Notes under the pieces: model-generated
Database searches by the model: none
What the model was told of the DNA's origin: nothing
The model's input: only the letters and a program-made list of their open reading frames with translations
Made by a program: the position numbers and the translations under genes
In this document: positions 16,946 through 26,651 of the stretch, in pieces
Layout of the letters: every line of letters starts with the position of its first letter
Position numbering within the stretch: position 1 is the first letter of the stretch
NCBI GenBank assembly: GCA_035629175.1
Contig: DASPIL010000058.1
Span: 1 to 64,000, forward strand
Length of the DNA stretch: 64,000 bases
Direction: 5' to 3'
DNA from: Verrucomicrobiia bacterium
GTDB taxonomy: Bacteria > Verrucomicrobiota > Verrucomicrobiia > Limisphaerales > DASXHY01

Positions 16946-18663
16946 GGAACCGAACTTGCCGAGGTCCCGCGGCTCAGCTTCTCCCGCACCTTGTCATTCG
17001 CTTCAATCGACAACGATTTTGTCCAGGCCTCGCGCGCCTTGTCATGTTGCTGCAGGGAGTCGTAGACATCCCCAAGATGATCATAGAGCGTGGCATCCTC
17101 CTCCTCGGACGCCTTGATGGCATCGAGCAGGTACTTCAGTGCCTCCTGCCTTTGATTCAGCTTGAACAACACCCAGCCCATGCTGTCGAGGTAGGCGGCG
17201 TTGCCCGGGTTTGCAACGAGCGCGCGCTCGATCAGCGCCTTTGCCCGATCCAGCTTCTCGCCGCGTTCCGCGAGCATGTAGCCGAGGTAGTTTTGCGCCT
17301 CATCATTGTTCGGGGACAGCTCCAGGCATTTTTCGAAATATTGTTCGGCGCGCTGGTAATCGCCCAGCCGCTCGCAGGTCGCGCCCAGCTGGAAGTAAAA
17401 CGAATCGCGCAGGATGCTGGCCGCGGAACCGCTGGCCTCTGCGATGACCTCGGCCGTGGTGAAATGTTTCAACGCGTTCGTGAAATCGTCGTTCGACGTA
17501 TAGGCCACGCCCGTCAGGTATTCCGCATAGAACTTCTGCGGGAACTTGGCGCGAGCGCGCTCGAGCGTTTTCAACGCCTCCCCCGCCTGGCCGGCATTCA
17601 ACTGCGCCGCCGCCAGTTCGTAATACGCCTGCTCAAATTCCGGGTTCAATACAACGACGCGGCTGAACGATTCACTGGCGGCAACGTAATTGGTCTCGTT
17701 GTAGTGGATGCTGCCGAGGATGTAATGCGCCTGGATGTCAGCCGGGTTGTCGCGGATCAAGTCCTGCAATTGTTCCGCCGCCTCCTTGACGTTGCGCCCG
17801 CGCAAATAGACATCCATCAGCTTGGCCCGCACGGAGTCGCGCATGAACGGCATGTCATCCAATTCCCCCAGCAACTCGCGATAAATCCCCGCTGACTGCG
17901 TGGTCTCGCCGAGAGTATTGAAGGCATCGGCCAGTCGCAGACGCAGATGGGGCTCGGTCGGAGGTTCCTTGAGCGCGCGCTTCAGCACCGCAATGCCCTT
18001 CGCGAACGCACCCTCCCGTTCAGCTGGCTTTTGCAGACCCAATGTCCCGTACAACTCCCCCAGGGCAATCAGGAATTCTGTCGGCACCCCCGGAACCTTC
18101 CCTGCGTCGTCGAGTACCTTGACGGCCTCAGCCGTGAGATTCGTCTGCAGGTATATCAGAAAAAGATTCTGGTAGCTGACCAATGCTCGCGGATCCCGTC
18201 GAATCGCGGTTCGGTTCGCGGCAATTGCCTGGTCCACGTTCCCGTTCTGGAAGTGCAGAAAGCCAAGCCGCGCAAACAGGTTTGCAGAAGGTCGCGGCTG
18301 GGCGATCGCCAGCCTGAGGAGCTCTAGCGCCTTTTCGGTTTGCTTCGCCTGGAACAACCGCCGCGAGACCTCCAGAACGAGGGCTTCGTTTGAAGGATCG
18401 CGCGTGGCTGCCCGATGAAACGCTTCGGTCGCGGCATCCGCCTCGCCGTTCATCTCATGCACGAGGGCGGTCGCATACTGCGCCTGCGCTTCGATCGCAT
18501 CCTGCTCCGATGCCGTGGTCGTGCCGCGATGCGTAACGACATCGCGGTCGTGTCCGAAACCGGGCGCAGGGACGGATGAAGCGGGGCCGCTGCTGCAGCC
18601 AGTGGCCATCCAGCCACTGACCGCCAGGAGGAGGATCAGGGTGAAACGGGAGCTAAACAACAT
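16942..18663 (-). CDS. TPR-repeat lipoprotein
   Basis: 573 residues. The signal MLFSSRFTLILLLAVSGWMATGC ends in a lipobox Cys at residue 23, so it is anchored to a membrane facing the periplasm. The rest is a run of about 12-14 tetratricopeptide repeats, for example NLFARLGFLHFQNGNVDQA, DIQAHYILGSIHYNETNYV and NAAYLDSMGWVLFKLNQRQE. The last three repeats (NDEAQNYLGYMLAERGEKLD onward) resemble those of BamD/LapB-like envelope scaffolds. TPR solenoids bind peptides and organise complexes; the partner is unknown. It is the first gene of a two-gene operon with DUF2203. No ribosome binding site is evident before the ATG. Confidence 0.9.
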   Translation of the reverse strand: MLFSSRFTLILLLAVSGWMATGCSSGPASSVPAPGFGHDRDVVTHRGTTTASEQDAIEAQAQYATALVHEMNGEADAATEAFHRAATRDPSNEALVLEVSRRLFQAKQTEKALELLRLAIAQPRPSANLFARLGFLHFQNGNVDQAIAANRTAIRRDPRALVSYQNLFLIYLQTNLTAEAVKVLDDAGKVPGVPTEFLIALGELYGTLGLQKPAEREGAFAKGIAVLKRALKEPPTEPHLRLRLADAFNTLGETTQSAGIYRELLGELDDMPFMRDSVRAKLMDVYLRGRNVKEAAEQLQDLIRDNPADIQAHYILGSIHYNETNYVAASESFSRVVVLNPEFEQAYYELAAAQLNAGQAGEALKTLERARAKFPQKFYAEYLTGVAYTSNDDFTNALKHFTTAEVIAEASGSAASILRDSFYFQLGATCERLGDYQRAEQYFEKCLELSPNNDEAQNYLGYMLAERGEKLDRAKALIERALVANPGNAAYLDSMGWVLFKLNQRQEALKYLLDAIKASEEEDATLYDHLGDVYDSLQQHDKAREAWTKSLSIEANDKVREKLSRGTSASSVP

Positions 18664-18742
18664 GCGGTATCATAAACCAACAGGGCGCAACCCGCATCTT
18701 GCGAATCGCGCCAAGGGTTTTCCCGAAGCTGTCGTCGGCAGA

Positions 18743-18844
18743 TTACTTCTGCCAGGTGCGCTTCTTATGGCGATGCTGACGCAGCTTCTTGCGCCGTTTA
18801 TGTTTGTTGATCTTCGCTTTACGACGTTTTTTAAGTGAACCCAT
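18743..18844 (-). CDS. AURKAIP1/COX24-domain small ribosomal protein (mS38/bS22-like)
   Basis: A 33-residue gene. It starts MGSLKKRRKAKINKHKRRKK and ends in KKRTWQK, with more than half Lys/Arg/His. This is the short COX24 C-terminal family: mS38 in mitochondria and bS22 in mycobacteria are bound members of the small ribosomal subunit. In several bacterial phyla the family is annotated only as 'AURKAIP1/COX24 domain'. The start MGS-x-KKRR is the usual family start. A weak AAAGA precedes it. It lies 79 bases upstream of the TPR lipoprotein start on the same strand and may have its own promoter in 18845-18950. Confidence 0.85.
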   Translation of the reverse strand: MGSLKKRRKAKINKHKRRKKLRQHRHKKRTWQK

Positions 18845-19039
18845 ATAATCTTTAAATCAGTAACGGGCTAATGGATTAAAGGAGAACCGGCGAAATGCCA
18901 ATCTGAATCTTATCTTCGCGGGGCCGGATTTCGGCCGGATTTCGTCTGGCGCGTGTGTTTGGCTGCGAGCCGTCTCCCGGCCAACCTTTCGAAAAATTTG
19001 TATCGATCTTCATCCTGGAAACCGGAAGCTAGGCGTCGC

Positions 19040-19762
19040 ATGGCATTGGGGATTTACCAGTTGTATCGCCTGCTGCGGCAAGACGCCTTCCGCGAGAGAC
19101 GCTGGCAGTTTTTCCTGCGGAACATGCAGCCCATGGATGCCACCCGTATTCTCGACCTCGGCGGCTACCCATGCAATTGGGAGTCTGTGCCGATCCTATC
19201 CCCGATCACATTCCTGAACACCGAATATCCTCCCGGCTGGCAGGTGAATTCAGGGCGGTTCCGCTCAGAGATCGGCAATGGTTGCGCCATGCCCTTTGCC
19301 GATCAGAGTTTCGACATCGTTTACTCGAACAGCGTGATCGAACACGTCGGTTCATTTGAAGACCAGCGAAGGTTTTCAGCTGAAATTAATCGCGTCGGCA
19401 AGCGCGTGTTCCTGCAGACGCCGAATCGCTGGTTTTTCCTCGAACCCCACTTCCTCGCGCCGTTTGTTCACTGGTTGCCGTGGCCGATGGCTAAACGATT
19501 GATTCAACACGTTTCCTTGCGTGGATTAATGCGGAGCGGCGACAACAAGGACCTGAAAGCTCTCGCAGACGAACTGCGTTTTGTGCGGAAGGCGGAACTG
19601 CGGCGATTCTTCCCAAATGCAGCGATTCATCACGAGCGCTGGCTCGGCATGACAAAAAGTTTCATCGCGATGGGGCCGGCGTTGGCGCCGTCGGCATCGA
19701 ACGAAGGACAATATCGCCCACGGGAAGCGTCACCGTTGGATGAGCATTCTCCGGCACGGTGA
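19040..19762 (+). CDS. Class I SAM-dependent methyltransferase (type 11)
   Basis: 240 residues from the ATG at 19040; a GTG at 18953 could add 29 residues but has no ribosome binding site. Motif I is degenerate but recognisable (TRILDLGGYPCNW). The type 11 core follows: CAMPFADQSFDIVYSNSVIEHV, then KRVFLQTPNRWFFLEPHFL. This form is common for methyltransferases acting on lipids, quinones or glycans, often next to glycosyltransferases, but none are here. The last 101 bases overlap the 3' end of the convergent 1064-residue protein gene, and the final 30 residues look like unconserved tail. Confidence 0.8.
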   Translation: MALGIYQLYRLLRQDAFRERRWQFFLRNMQPMDATRILDLGGYPCNWESVPILSPITFLNTEYPPGWQVNSGRFRSEIGNGCAMPFADQSFDIVYSNSVIEHVGSFEDQRRFSAEINRVGKRVFLQTPNRWFFLEPHFLAPFVHWLPWPMAKRLIQHVSLRGLMRSGDNKDLKALADELRFVRKAELRRFFPNAAIHHERWLGMTKSFIAMGPALAPSASNEGQYRPREASPLDEHSPAR

Positions 19763-22700
19763 CGGTGATTTCGCCCTGGGCCACGATTTCGCCAGTAAAT
19801 GAGCCCTCCCTCTTCGCAGTGGCCGTGACTCGAATCACATACTCGCCGGGCGTGATGGAATCCACCGTGAAGCTTCCATCCGCATTGGCCGCAACTGCAT
19901 AAGTGCGGCGCTCGCGTTGGGCCGTTTGGAACTCAGGCGAAGTCAAAAATGCCCGAGCCTCCTCCGCAGATCCGAACTGCGGAATCGGGGGCATCTTGGA
20001 GGACAGCGTCCCGCTGATGACGAGCGCTCCTGCATCGGGGGGCTGCGTTTCCCAGCGAATATTTCCCGAAACAACCCCGCCTGATTCACCCAGGCGCACT
20101 CGCGTTGTCTGGCCCGCTTCGATCGTCACTGGGGTTTGATGGCTGAACATGCGGGTCCCCTGACCGATTGGAATCATCCGGACAATGGACCCTTCACCCG
20201 GTGGAATGCGTTCCATCGTGAAACTGCCTTGTTCATCCGTTTTGACCTGATGCGTTTCATAATCAGGCATTACTCCGGAGGACATCATCGAAAACAGCAT
20301 TTCATGGCCGGCGGCGGGCTTTCCTGTGATGGATAACGTTCCCTCGATCCTTCCAAAGGCCTGCAACTGGATCTTGCCGTTGCTGCGCACCTCTTCCAAG
20401 GACGCCCAGCCAAATCCCGTCGTACCCAACGCCGCCAGCCTTCCCGCTGTCGCCGTGAGCGTAAGCTTGAAACGGCCGTTCGCATCCGTGACGGCCACTT
20501 TCGCGCTTCCATGGGATTCTATCCTTCCATTGCGGATTTGAATGTTCATCCCCGGATCATTGCCAGCGGCCACCATCGCCACACTGGCGCCTGCCGAAGG
20601 CAACCCGTCCGGTGTCATCACGACTCCTTCAAGAACGCCCGTGGATTTCATTCGAATGGTCAGCTGAATCACGCCGCCCCCGCCCGCTGGAAACGACTCG
20701 ACCGAATCCGCATACCCAGTCGCGGCGGCCAGTATGGCATTGTGACTATGCTCATCGAGGGTCATCGCGAATCGTCCTTCAGGTGAATTGAACTCCTTGC
20801 GCATCAGAATGCCGTAGACACGGTCCCCACTGCGCGTCCCCACCCGCACATTGAAGTTCGTCACGGCCTGGCCAGTCGCATCGTCCAGGACGACTCCTTC
20901 AATCGTCCGTGCGCGCCGCATCGTGATCACCTTTTCCTCACCGGGTGGCACGGGCACATTGCGCATGGCTTCGTAGCCCGTCGCAAAAATGTAGAACGTC
21001 ATGGTGTCGCGCGGGGCGCTGTCCCACTCGAAAACTCCAGCCTGATCTGTGGTGGTCGTGAACTCGATGACCCCCGGCCCCTGGGAGCCCAGTTCACCGT
21101 CCAGTCCCACCCTTGCTTCCGGCAACGGCTCGCCCGCTTCATTCTGCACCCGCCCCCTCACCAGTGAACCGGCCTGCACCTGTACCACGATCTCAGAAAG
21201 TCCCTGACGCACCACGATGTTTGTTGTGACAGTTTCAAACCGTCGCGCCATCACCGTCAACGGCGTGGATCCTTCGTAAACCTTCTTGAAGTCAAAGGAG
21301 CCATCCGCCGCGGTTGTTACTTCCTGCCGCTCCCGATAATGTCTGAGCCCAAGCCAGATGGTTGCGCCTGCGACTGGAACATTCTGTCCGTCAATCACGC
21401 GACCGCGCACTGGCACGCCGCGGGTCAACCTGGCCGTAAACTCCAGTTTTCTCAGTTGCCCCTCCGTGCTGGCCGGATTTCCCACCGTGAAGTTCGTGGA
21501 AAGAAATTCCGGATGTGAAACGGTAAAGCCGATTCTATGCAACAAATCTTCAGGAAGTCCCGAAATCGTCCAATAACCCCGCGCGTCGGTCATTACGACG
21601 CTGTTCGGAAAATCCGGACTTTCGCCCCGCGCCGCCCTCGGGTCATCGTCTCCCCCACTCCAAAACCGGTGAAACGCAAGCTGCGCCCCTGCGATGGGAA
21701 CTTCGGCAGAATCCACGACAAACCCGCCTATGCGAACGCCTCCCCCGAGTTTCAACACATGACGTGCAGGAATCTCGTCCCCTGCCTCCAGGTTCCAACG
21801 AATCTTGCGTCCGCCATGCTCGTCATGACTCACGGAAAGATCGAGCGAGCTCAATTGCCGCGGTGGAAAACGCACCGCAGCGATGCCAAACTCGTCGGTC
21901 GGCATTTCAGATCGGGCCGGAGGCGAACGATCCGATGCGCGCGTTTCGATCCGCACCCTCGCGCTGGAAACTGGCATTCCAGCAGCCGATTGCACCACGA
22001 GTTCCAATTGCGCGGGTGGTTCAAGATCCCCGGGCTCAAGATCAGGCGACGCGTCCATCCGATGGCCGGGCGGCATGGAATCGAGAGTTATGGCGATGAC
22101 AAACAGGGTCGCCATTCGCCTGGCGCTCACCCATTCCAGTCGCGTAACGGGTTTTGCAGGTTCGGGGTTGGCAAGGCTCACCCGATACAACCGTCGCCAT
22201 CGTGCAGGTTGCGAATCCACTTCCGCCCAAACGACTTTCGAGTAGGGATAGGTCAGACGCGCCGGATTTTCGTAGGGCTCGCGTATCCAGTCCCGGATCT
22301 CATTCATGTAAGCGATTGCTGACCGGCGCGAAGTTCCATCCGAATAATGCCAGACCAGGTCTGCCGCCGCCGTTCCTGCTGAAGATTCATAGCGCGTTGC
22401 GCCTAACAGGTGAACGCTTCCAACGTTGGTTTCGGAAACTCCAGCGACGGTCAAAGGAACTGAAATCGCTGATCGGTAACCGCGTCGGCGTTGCTCCGAT
22501 CCGATCCCTTGCAGTTGAAACATTCCCTCCAGCTTGAATGGAATACCCCCCAACACGTGGTCACCGCGTGGAATGTTTTTGTAGGCGTCGTCCCGCTGCC
22601 ACGTGCCATTCTCGGCATCTGTGAAGATGGTGCTCAACGGCAATGGGATGATAAAGTCCGGGACGTTCTGATCGCTGGCCCATGCGGAACCCGCAGCGGC

Positions 22701-22856
22701 GTCTGCGATCGACGAACCCTCAGTTCCGGTTTCCATTTCGACGGCCTCGTCGCTTTTGATTGAAGGCCCGGGCCGCCGCGCATTTGTCCAAGTCAGAAGT
22801 CCGATCAAAACAGCGAGAAACGCGACTCCTCCCAGCACCGACGAGCGGATTTTCAT
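19662..22856 (-). CDS. Large exported protein with carboxypeptidase-regulatory-like repeats
   Basis: 1064 residues. An AGGAG six bases before the ATG supports the start. It begins with a signal anchor (SVLGGVAFLAVLIGLLTW). Residues about 60-270 form a beta-sandwich region of unknown type (IIPLPLSTIFTDAENGTWQRD onward). From about residue 285 there are roughly seven to eight CarboxypepD_reg-like or Cna-B-like beta domains, each starting like VRGRVIDGQNVPVAGATIWL or LVRGRVQNEAGEPLPEARVG and containing a DANGRF or DQAGVFEW turn. Such chains are stalks or adhesion/scaffold modules outside the cell. No catalytic domain or C-terminal sorting signal was found. The 3' end overlaps the convergent methyltransferase by 101 bases. 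Confidence 0.85.
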   Translation of the reverse strand: MKIRSSVLGGVAFLAVLIGLLTWTNARRPGPSIKSDEAVEMETGTEGSSIADAAAGSAWASDQNVPDFIIPLPLSTIFTDAENGTWQRDDAYKNIPRGDHVLGGIPFKLEGMFQLQGIGSEQRRRGYRSAISVPLTVAGVSETNVGSVHLLGATRYESSAGTAAADLVWHYSDGTSRRSAIAYMNEIRDWIREPYENPARLTYPYSKVVWAEVDSQPARWRRLYRVSLANPEPAKPVTRLEWVSARRMATLFVIAITLDSMPPGHRMDASPDLEPGDLEPPAQLELVVQSAAGMPVSSARVRIETRASDRSPPARSEMPTDEFGIAAVRFPPRQLSSLDLSVSHDEHGGRKIRWNLEAGDEIPARHVLKLGGGVRIGGFVVDSAEVPIAGAQLAFHRFWSGGDDDPRAARGESPDFPNSVVMTDARGYWTISGLPEDLLHRIGFTVSHPEFLSTNFTVGNPASTEGQLRKLEFTARLTRGVPVRGRVIDGQNVPVAGATIWLGLRHYRERQEVTTAADGSFDFKKVYEGSTPLTVMARRFETVTTNIVVRQGLSEIVVQVQAGSLVRGRVQNEAGEPLPEARVGLDGELGSQGPGVIEFTTTTDQAGVFEWDSAPRDTMTFYIFATGYEAMRNVPVPPGEEKVITMRRARTIEGVVLDDATGQAVTNFNVRVGTRSGDRVYGILMRKEFNSPEGRFAMTLDEHSHNAILAAATGYADSVESFPAGGGGVIQLTIRMKSTGVLEGVVMTPDGLPSAGASVAMVAAGNDPGMNIQIRNGRIESHGSAKVAVTDANGRFKLTLTATAGRLAALGTTGFGWASLEEVRSNGKIQLQAFGRIEGTLSITGKPAAGHEMLFSMMSSGVMPDYETHQVKTDEQGSFTMERIPPGEGSIVRMIPIGQGTRMFSHQTPVTIEAGQTTRVRLGESGGVVSGNIRWETQPPDAGALVISGTLSSKMPPIPQFGSAEEARAFLTSPEFQTAQRERRTYAVAANADGSFTVDSITPGEYVIRVTATAKREGSFTGEIVAQGEITVTVPENAHPTVTLPVGDIVLRSMPTAPTPAPSR

Positions 22857-23129
22857 GGAAACTCCTGTTGTTGGTGAATCCTCTTTCGACCCTCAAGGCC
22901 CACTGCCGTTCAATCAGTTAACGGGCGAGGCCGCAACTCCCGTGGCCGCGCGTGGGGGAGTTTTGCCCGCTGCTTTAGGCCGGCTTCCAAATCCTTCAGA
23001 ACCGTGCGCCAGCTGGTCTGGGCTAAACGGATGACGCGCCGAAATCCCGCCGCGCCGGATGGTTGGTAACCTTCGATTCAGCCGCAGGTCATCCAAAAGG
23101 GAAGTCTGCGGCGCTCTGCACGGGAGCGG

Positions 23130-24473
23130 CTACACATCGATGCCGTACGCCTTGATCTTGTTGTAAAGCGTCTGGCGCCCGATGCCCAGGCGTTTGGCAG
23201 TTTCAAGCTTGTTGCCGCCCGTTTCCTTGAGCATCTGCACGATGGCATTACGCTCCACGCCCTCAAGCAGCGTGAAATTGGTGTCCATCGCCTGCTCGGA
23301 TTCCGCGCGCGCGCTCGTGATCGAAAGATCGCTCGCATCGATGTCGTTGCTCTCGCACAACAACACCGCGCGTTGGATTTCATTCTGCAGCTGGCGGACG
23401 TTGCCGGGCCAGTCGAACGCTGTCAGGCGCTCAACCGCGGCAGGGGTGAACCCGCGGATCGGCCGCGCGGCCTGGGCCACGAAGCGTTTCAAGAATGCCT
23501 GGGCGAGCGGCATGATGTCCTCGCGCCGCTCACGCAGCGGAGGCAGCAACACCGAAATGGCACTGATCCGGTAGAACAAGTCCTCACGAAGCTTTCCATC
23601 CTTGATCGCCTCATCTGTTCTGCGATTCGTGGCGCCCACAATCCGGCAATTCGTCTTGTAACTGATCTTGCCGCCGACGGGCCGCACTTCCTGGTCCTGC
23701 AATACGCGCAGCAGCTTGCTCTGCGTATCGATTGGCATTTCCGAAATCTCATCGAGAAACAGCGTCCCGCCCTCGGCCTGGCGAAACAATCCTTCCCGGT
23801 CCGAATGGGCGCCCGTAAACGCGCCCTTCACGGAACCGAACAACTCACTCTCGATCAGTTCACGCGGCAGCGCAGCGCAATTGATCTTGATGATGCGCCC
23901 CTTGCTGCGGGGGCTCATCGCGTGAATCAGGTCCGCAATGACTTCCTTGCCCGTTCCGCTTTCACCCGTGATGAGGATGGAGACGTCGCTGGGCGCAACG
24001 CGTTCTACAGTGCGAACCACAGCCTGCATCTGGGGGCTTTGAAAGATAGGCGACGACCCGCCACTCATTGTGGACAGCGCGCGGCGCAACGAACTGTTTT
24101 CCTCGCCCTGCTGCTTGTGTTCAAGCGCTCGTTCAACCGTTACGAGCAGGCCCTGCGTGTCGAAAGGCTTGTTGAGAAAGTGATAGGCGCCGCGCTTGGT
24201 CGCCTCGACCGCCGCTTCAAAGGTGGCATTGCCCGTAAGGACGACGACTTCAGTTCCAGGCCATTGCTTTTTGATCTGCGGAAGAAGGTCCAGGCCGTCT
24301 GCATCGGGAAGTTTCAAGTCGAGCAGGACAACGTCCGGCTGGATCTCCGTGAACAGCTGCTTCAGCGCAGCACCGCTATCGGCCTCCGTGACATCATAGT
24401 TGTCCCGCAGAATGGCAGCCAGCAACTCGCGGATGTCCGCAGCGTCGTCAACGACGAGAATGTTTCCCTTCAT
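23130..24473 (-). CDS. NtrC-family sigma-54-dependent response regulator
   Basis: 447 residues with the full three-domain plan. The receiver (1-120) has the acidic pair DD at 9-10, phospho-acceptor Asp52 in [10 protein letters not shown], and the switch Thr/Lys in VVLTGNA and FLNKPF. The AAA+ domain has Walker A GESGTGKE, the sigma-54-contacting loop GAFTGA, and Walker [14 protein letters not shown]. The C-terminal Fis-type helix-turn-helix is [20 protein letters not shown]. Phosphorylation would let it oligomerise and open sigma-54 promoters. No partner kinase is adjacent. It starts one base after the stop of the C26 hydrolase gene, so they form an operon downstream of an octanucleotide repeat. 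Confidence 0.96.
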   Translation of the reverse strand: MKGNILVVDDAADIRELLAAILRDNYDVTEADSGAALKQLFTEIQPDVVLLDLKLPDADGLDLLPQIKKQWPGTEVVVLTGNATFEAAVEATKRGAYHFLNKPFDTQGLLVTVERALEHKQQGEENSSLRRALSTMSGGSSPIFQSPQMQAVVRTVERVAPSDVSILITGESGTGKEVIADLIHAMSPRSKGRIIKINCAALPRELIESELFGSVKGAFTGAHSDREGLFRQAEGGTLFLDEISEMPIDTQSKLLRVLQDQEVRPVGGKISYKTNCRIVGATNRRTDEAIKDGKLREDLFYRISAISVLLPPLRERREDIMPLAQAFLKRFVAQAARPIRGFTPAAVERLTAFDWPGNVRQLQNEIQRAVLLCESNDIDASDLSITSARAESEQAMDTNFTLLEGVERNAIVQMLKETGGNKLETAKRLGIGRQTLYNKIKAYGIDV

Positions 24474-24474
24474 A

Positions 24475-25242
24475 TCATTTGGTCCGATGCCGCACGCAGG
24501 CCTGGGTGAACGCCCGAAAAAGAGCCCGGTGCTCCGCGTAACAGCTCGCCAGCCGCTCCGGGTGAAACTGAACGGCCAGCAGAAAGGGCAGCATGCCGGT
24601 CGCGTCAGGCTTCAGTTCCATGCTTTCAACAATCCCGTCCTCGCTCGTTCCCGTCGCCTGCAAAGGGCCGGCAACCCGTCCAACCGCCTGGTGATGCGTG
24701 CTGTTTACGCCCAGAATTTTCTTGCGCGTCATCTTGGAGATTAACGATTGCGGTGTCAACCGCACTTCATGAACCACCTCGTTGCGGCTGTCCATTCTTC
24801 GATGCTCGATCCCGTCCGGCACCTGCGATGGGATGTCTACAATCATCGTGCCCCCGAGTGCCACGTTTAATAACTGGTGCCCCCTGCAAATCGCGAACAG
24901 CGGCTTTTTCTGTCGAAACACCTCGTCGATCAGGATCAGTTCTCGGAAGTCCCGTTCGCCATTATCAGGCGTCGTTCCCACAGTCGCCCTGAGCTTTGGC
25001 GGAAGTTCATCGGCGTAAATCGAGGGTTCGATGTCGTCGCCGCCCGTCAGCAATACGCCATCGCATCGCCGGACGCACTCAGCAATCAATTCACGGGATT
25101 TCCCGACAGGCAGGGTCAGGGGAATTCCGCCCGCATCCGCGACCGCCCGCGGATACGCTTCCGAGAGGCTGATCGATCGATCCTCGAACTCAACCCCCGC
25201 GCTTTCAATGCTCGGCGAAACCAATATGAGTGGCGGATTCAT
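24475..25242 (-). CDS. Class I glutamine amidotransferase-like hydrolase, peptidase C26 (PuuD-like)
   Basis: 255 residues, normal length. The family hydrolyses gamma-glutamyl amides such as gamma-glutamyl-GABA in putrescine breakdown. The nucleophile is the Cys in FAICRGHQLLNVALGG, the His-Glu pair is in AVQFHPERLA, and GVLLTGGDDIEPSIY is the family signature near the N-terminus. ILGVNSTHHQAVG supports the assignment. No other putrescine gene is here, so the true substrate is open. The start ATG (25242) lies only 3 bases from the end of a 120-bp array of 8-bp repeats, and no Shine-Dalgarno sequence is present. No other Met near the N-terminus can serve as a start. It is co-transcribed with the response regulator. 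Confidence 0.9.
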   Translation of the reverse strand: MNPPLILVSPSIESAGVEFEDRSISLSEAYPRAVADAGGIPLTLPVGKSRELIAECVRRCDGVLLTGGDDIEPSIYADELPPKLRATVGTTPDNGERDFRELILIDEVFRQKKPLFAICRGHQLLNVALGGTMIVDIPSQVPDGIEHRRMDSRNEVVHEVRLTPQSLISKMTRKKILGVNSTHHQAVGRVAGPLQATGTSEDGIVESMELKPDATGMLPFLLAVQFHPERLASCYAEHRALFRAFTQACVRHRTK

Positions 25243-25245
25243 TAC

Positions 25246-25365
25246 GGGACTACGGGACTACGGGACTACGGGACTACGGGACTACGGGACCAAGGGACCA
25301 AGGGACCAAGGGACCAAGGGACCAAGGGACCAAGGGACTAAGGGACCAAGGGACTAAGGGACAAC
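25246..25365. repeat. Tandem array of 15 octanucleotide repeats
   Basis: Exactly 15 units of 8 bases: five GGGACTAC, then six GGGACCAA, then GGGACTAA, GGGACCAA, GGGACTAA and a last GGGACAAC. The array fills the gap between icd (stop at 25380) and the C26 hydrolase start (25242), both on the minus strand. It therefore forms the 5' leader and occupies the ribosome-binding position of the latter. The two block types suggest separate expansion events. Copy-number change would alter leader length by 8 bases a time. Confidence 0.95.
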
Positions 25366-25379
25366 CGACAACTACTCAT

Positions 25380-26645
25380 TCACATATTCTGAATTATGTT
25401 CGTCCCGAACTCGCTGCATTTGATTTCGGAGGCGCCTTCCATCAAGCGCGCAAAGTCATACGTCACACGCTTGCTGCCAATTGCCCCGTTCAAACCCTTC
25501 ACGATCAGATCCGCCGCCTCGACCCAGCCCAGGTAGCGGAACATCATTTCGCCCGACAGGACAACCGATCCCGGGTTGACGACATCCTTGTTCGCATATT
25601 TCGGCGCGGTTCCGTGCGTCGCCTCGAAAATGGCATGGCCTGAGACATAATTAATATTGCCCCCAGGTGCGATTCCAATTCCGCCCACCTGTGCCGCCAA
25701 TGCGTCGCTCAGGTAATCACCGTTAAGGTTCAAGGTCGCGATGACATCGAAATCCGTGGGACGCGTGAGCACCTGCTGGAGCGTGATGTCCGCAATGGCA
25801 TCCTTGATGACAATCCCCGCGCCCGGCTTGCCGTCCGGAATTTTGCACCACGGTCCGCCGTCCAGTTCCGTCGCACCGAATTCATTCTTCGCCACGCCGT
25901 ATCCCCAATCCCGAAACGCCCCTTCCGTGTATTTCATGATATTGCCCTTGTGCACGAGCGTGAGGCTCTTGCGCTTGTTGGCGATGGCATACTCAATGGC
26001 CGATCGGACCAAACGCTCCGTTCCCGTCTTGCTCACGGGCTTGATGCCGATGCCCACAACATCCGGCGTTTCGCCGAAGCGGATCTTCTTGAACTCCTTC
26101 GGAAACGCGTTCTTGAGAAACTCGAGGGTTTTCAACGCCTGTTCCTTGCCCGCTTCGAAATCAATGCCCGCGTAAATATCCTCCGTGTTCTCGCGGAAGA
26201 TCACCATGTCGACCTTTTCCGGATGTTTCACAGGAGAAGGCACGCCCGTAAACCATTGCACGGGACGCAGGCAGACATAGAGGTCGAGCATCTGGCGCAG
26301 GGCGACGTTCAGGGAGCGGATGCCTCCGCCGACGGGAGTTGTGAGGGGTCCCTTGATGCCAACGAGGTATTCCTTGAATGCGTCAACCGTGTCATCTGGC
26401 AGCCAGTTGTTGAAGCGTTTGAAGCTTTCCTCGCCCGCGAAGACTTCGAACCACGAGATCTTTCGCTTGCCGCCGTAAGCCTTCTCGACTGCCGCGTCGA
26501 AGACCCGCACGCTGCTCGCCCAGATGTCTGGCCCTGTGCCGTCGCCGCGAATGAATGGAACAACGGGGTTCTCCGGAACGTTCAGCTTGCCGTTCGCGAT
26601 CGTGATCTTTGCGCCTGCCGGCAGGGTGACATCTTTGTAGGCCAT
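25380..26645 (-). CDS. icd: NADP-dependent isocitrate dehydrogenase
   Basis: 421 residues from the Met at 26645 ([11 protein letters not shown]); an ATG two codons upstream is also in frame. It converts isocitrate to 2-oxoglutarate with NADP in the TCA cycle, feeding the sucAB product upstream in this window. Visible signatures are [16 protein letters not shown] at the N-terminus, [35 protein letters not shown], and the metal and cofactor segment [20 protein letters not shown] with [20 protein letters not shown]. Length and the [23 protein letters not shown] segment fit the E. coli-type homodimeric enzyme. The downstream gap is filled by the octamer array, so read-through into the C26-regulator operon is possible. 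Confidence 0.97.
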   Translation of the reverse strand: MAYKDVTLPAGAKITIANGKLNVPENPVVPFIRGDGTGPDIWASSVRVFDAAVEKAYGGKRKISWFEVFAGEESFKRFNNWLPDDTVDAFKEYLVGIKGPLTTPVGGGIRSLNVALRQMLDLYVCLRPVQWFTGVPSPVKHPEKVDMVIFRENTEDIYAGIDFEAGKEQALKTLEFLKNAFPKEFKKIRFGETPDVVGIGIKPVSKTGTERLVRSAIEYAIANKRKSLTLVHKGNIMKYTEGAFRDWGYGVAKNEFGATELDGGPWCKIPDGKPGAGIVIKDAIADITLQQVLTRPTDFDVIATLNLNGDYLSDALAAQVGGIGIAPGGNINYVSGHAIFEATHGTAPKYANKDVVNPGSVVLSGEMMFRYLGWVEAADLIVKGLNGAIGSKRVTYDFARLMEGASEIKCSEFGTNIIQNM

Positions 26646-26651
26646 GTGCAA

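Noticed and set aside
22925-22950. Possible sigma-54 promoter (GGCCAC...TTGC) for the 1064-residue protein
   Set aside because: GG to GC spacing is one base too long and the -24 block has a mismatch.
24877-25357. Low-complexity open frames rich in GTKGPRDQ across the octamer array
   Set aside because: They are translation of the repeat itself, antisense to the C26 gene.
25246-25365. CRISPR-like array
   Set aside because: Units are 8 bases with no spacers and no cas genes; it is a simple tandem repeat.
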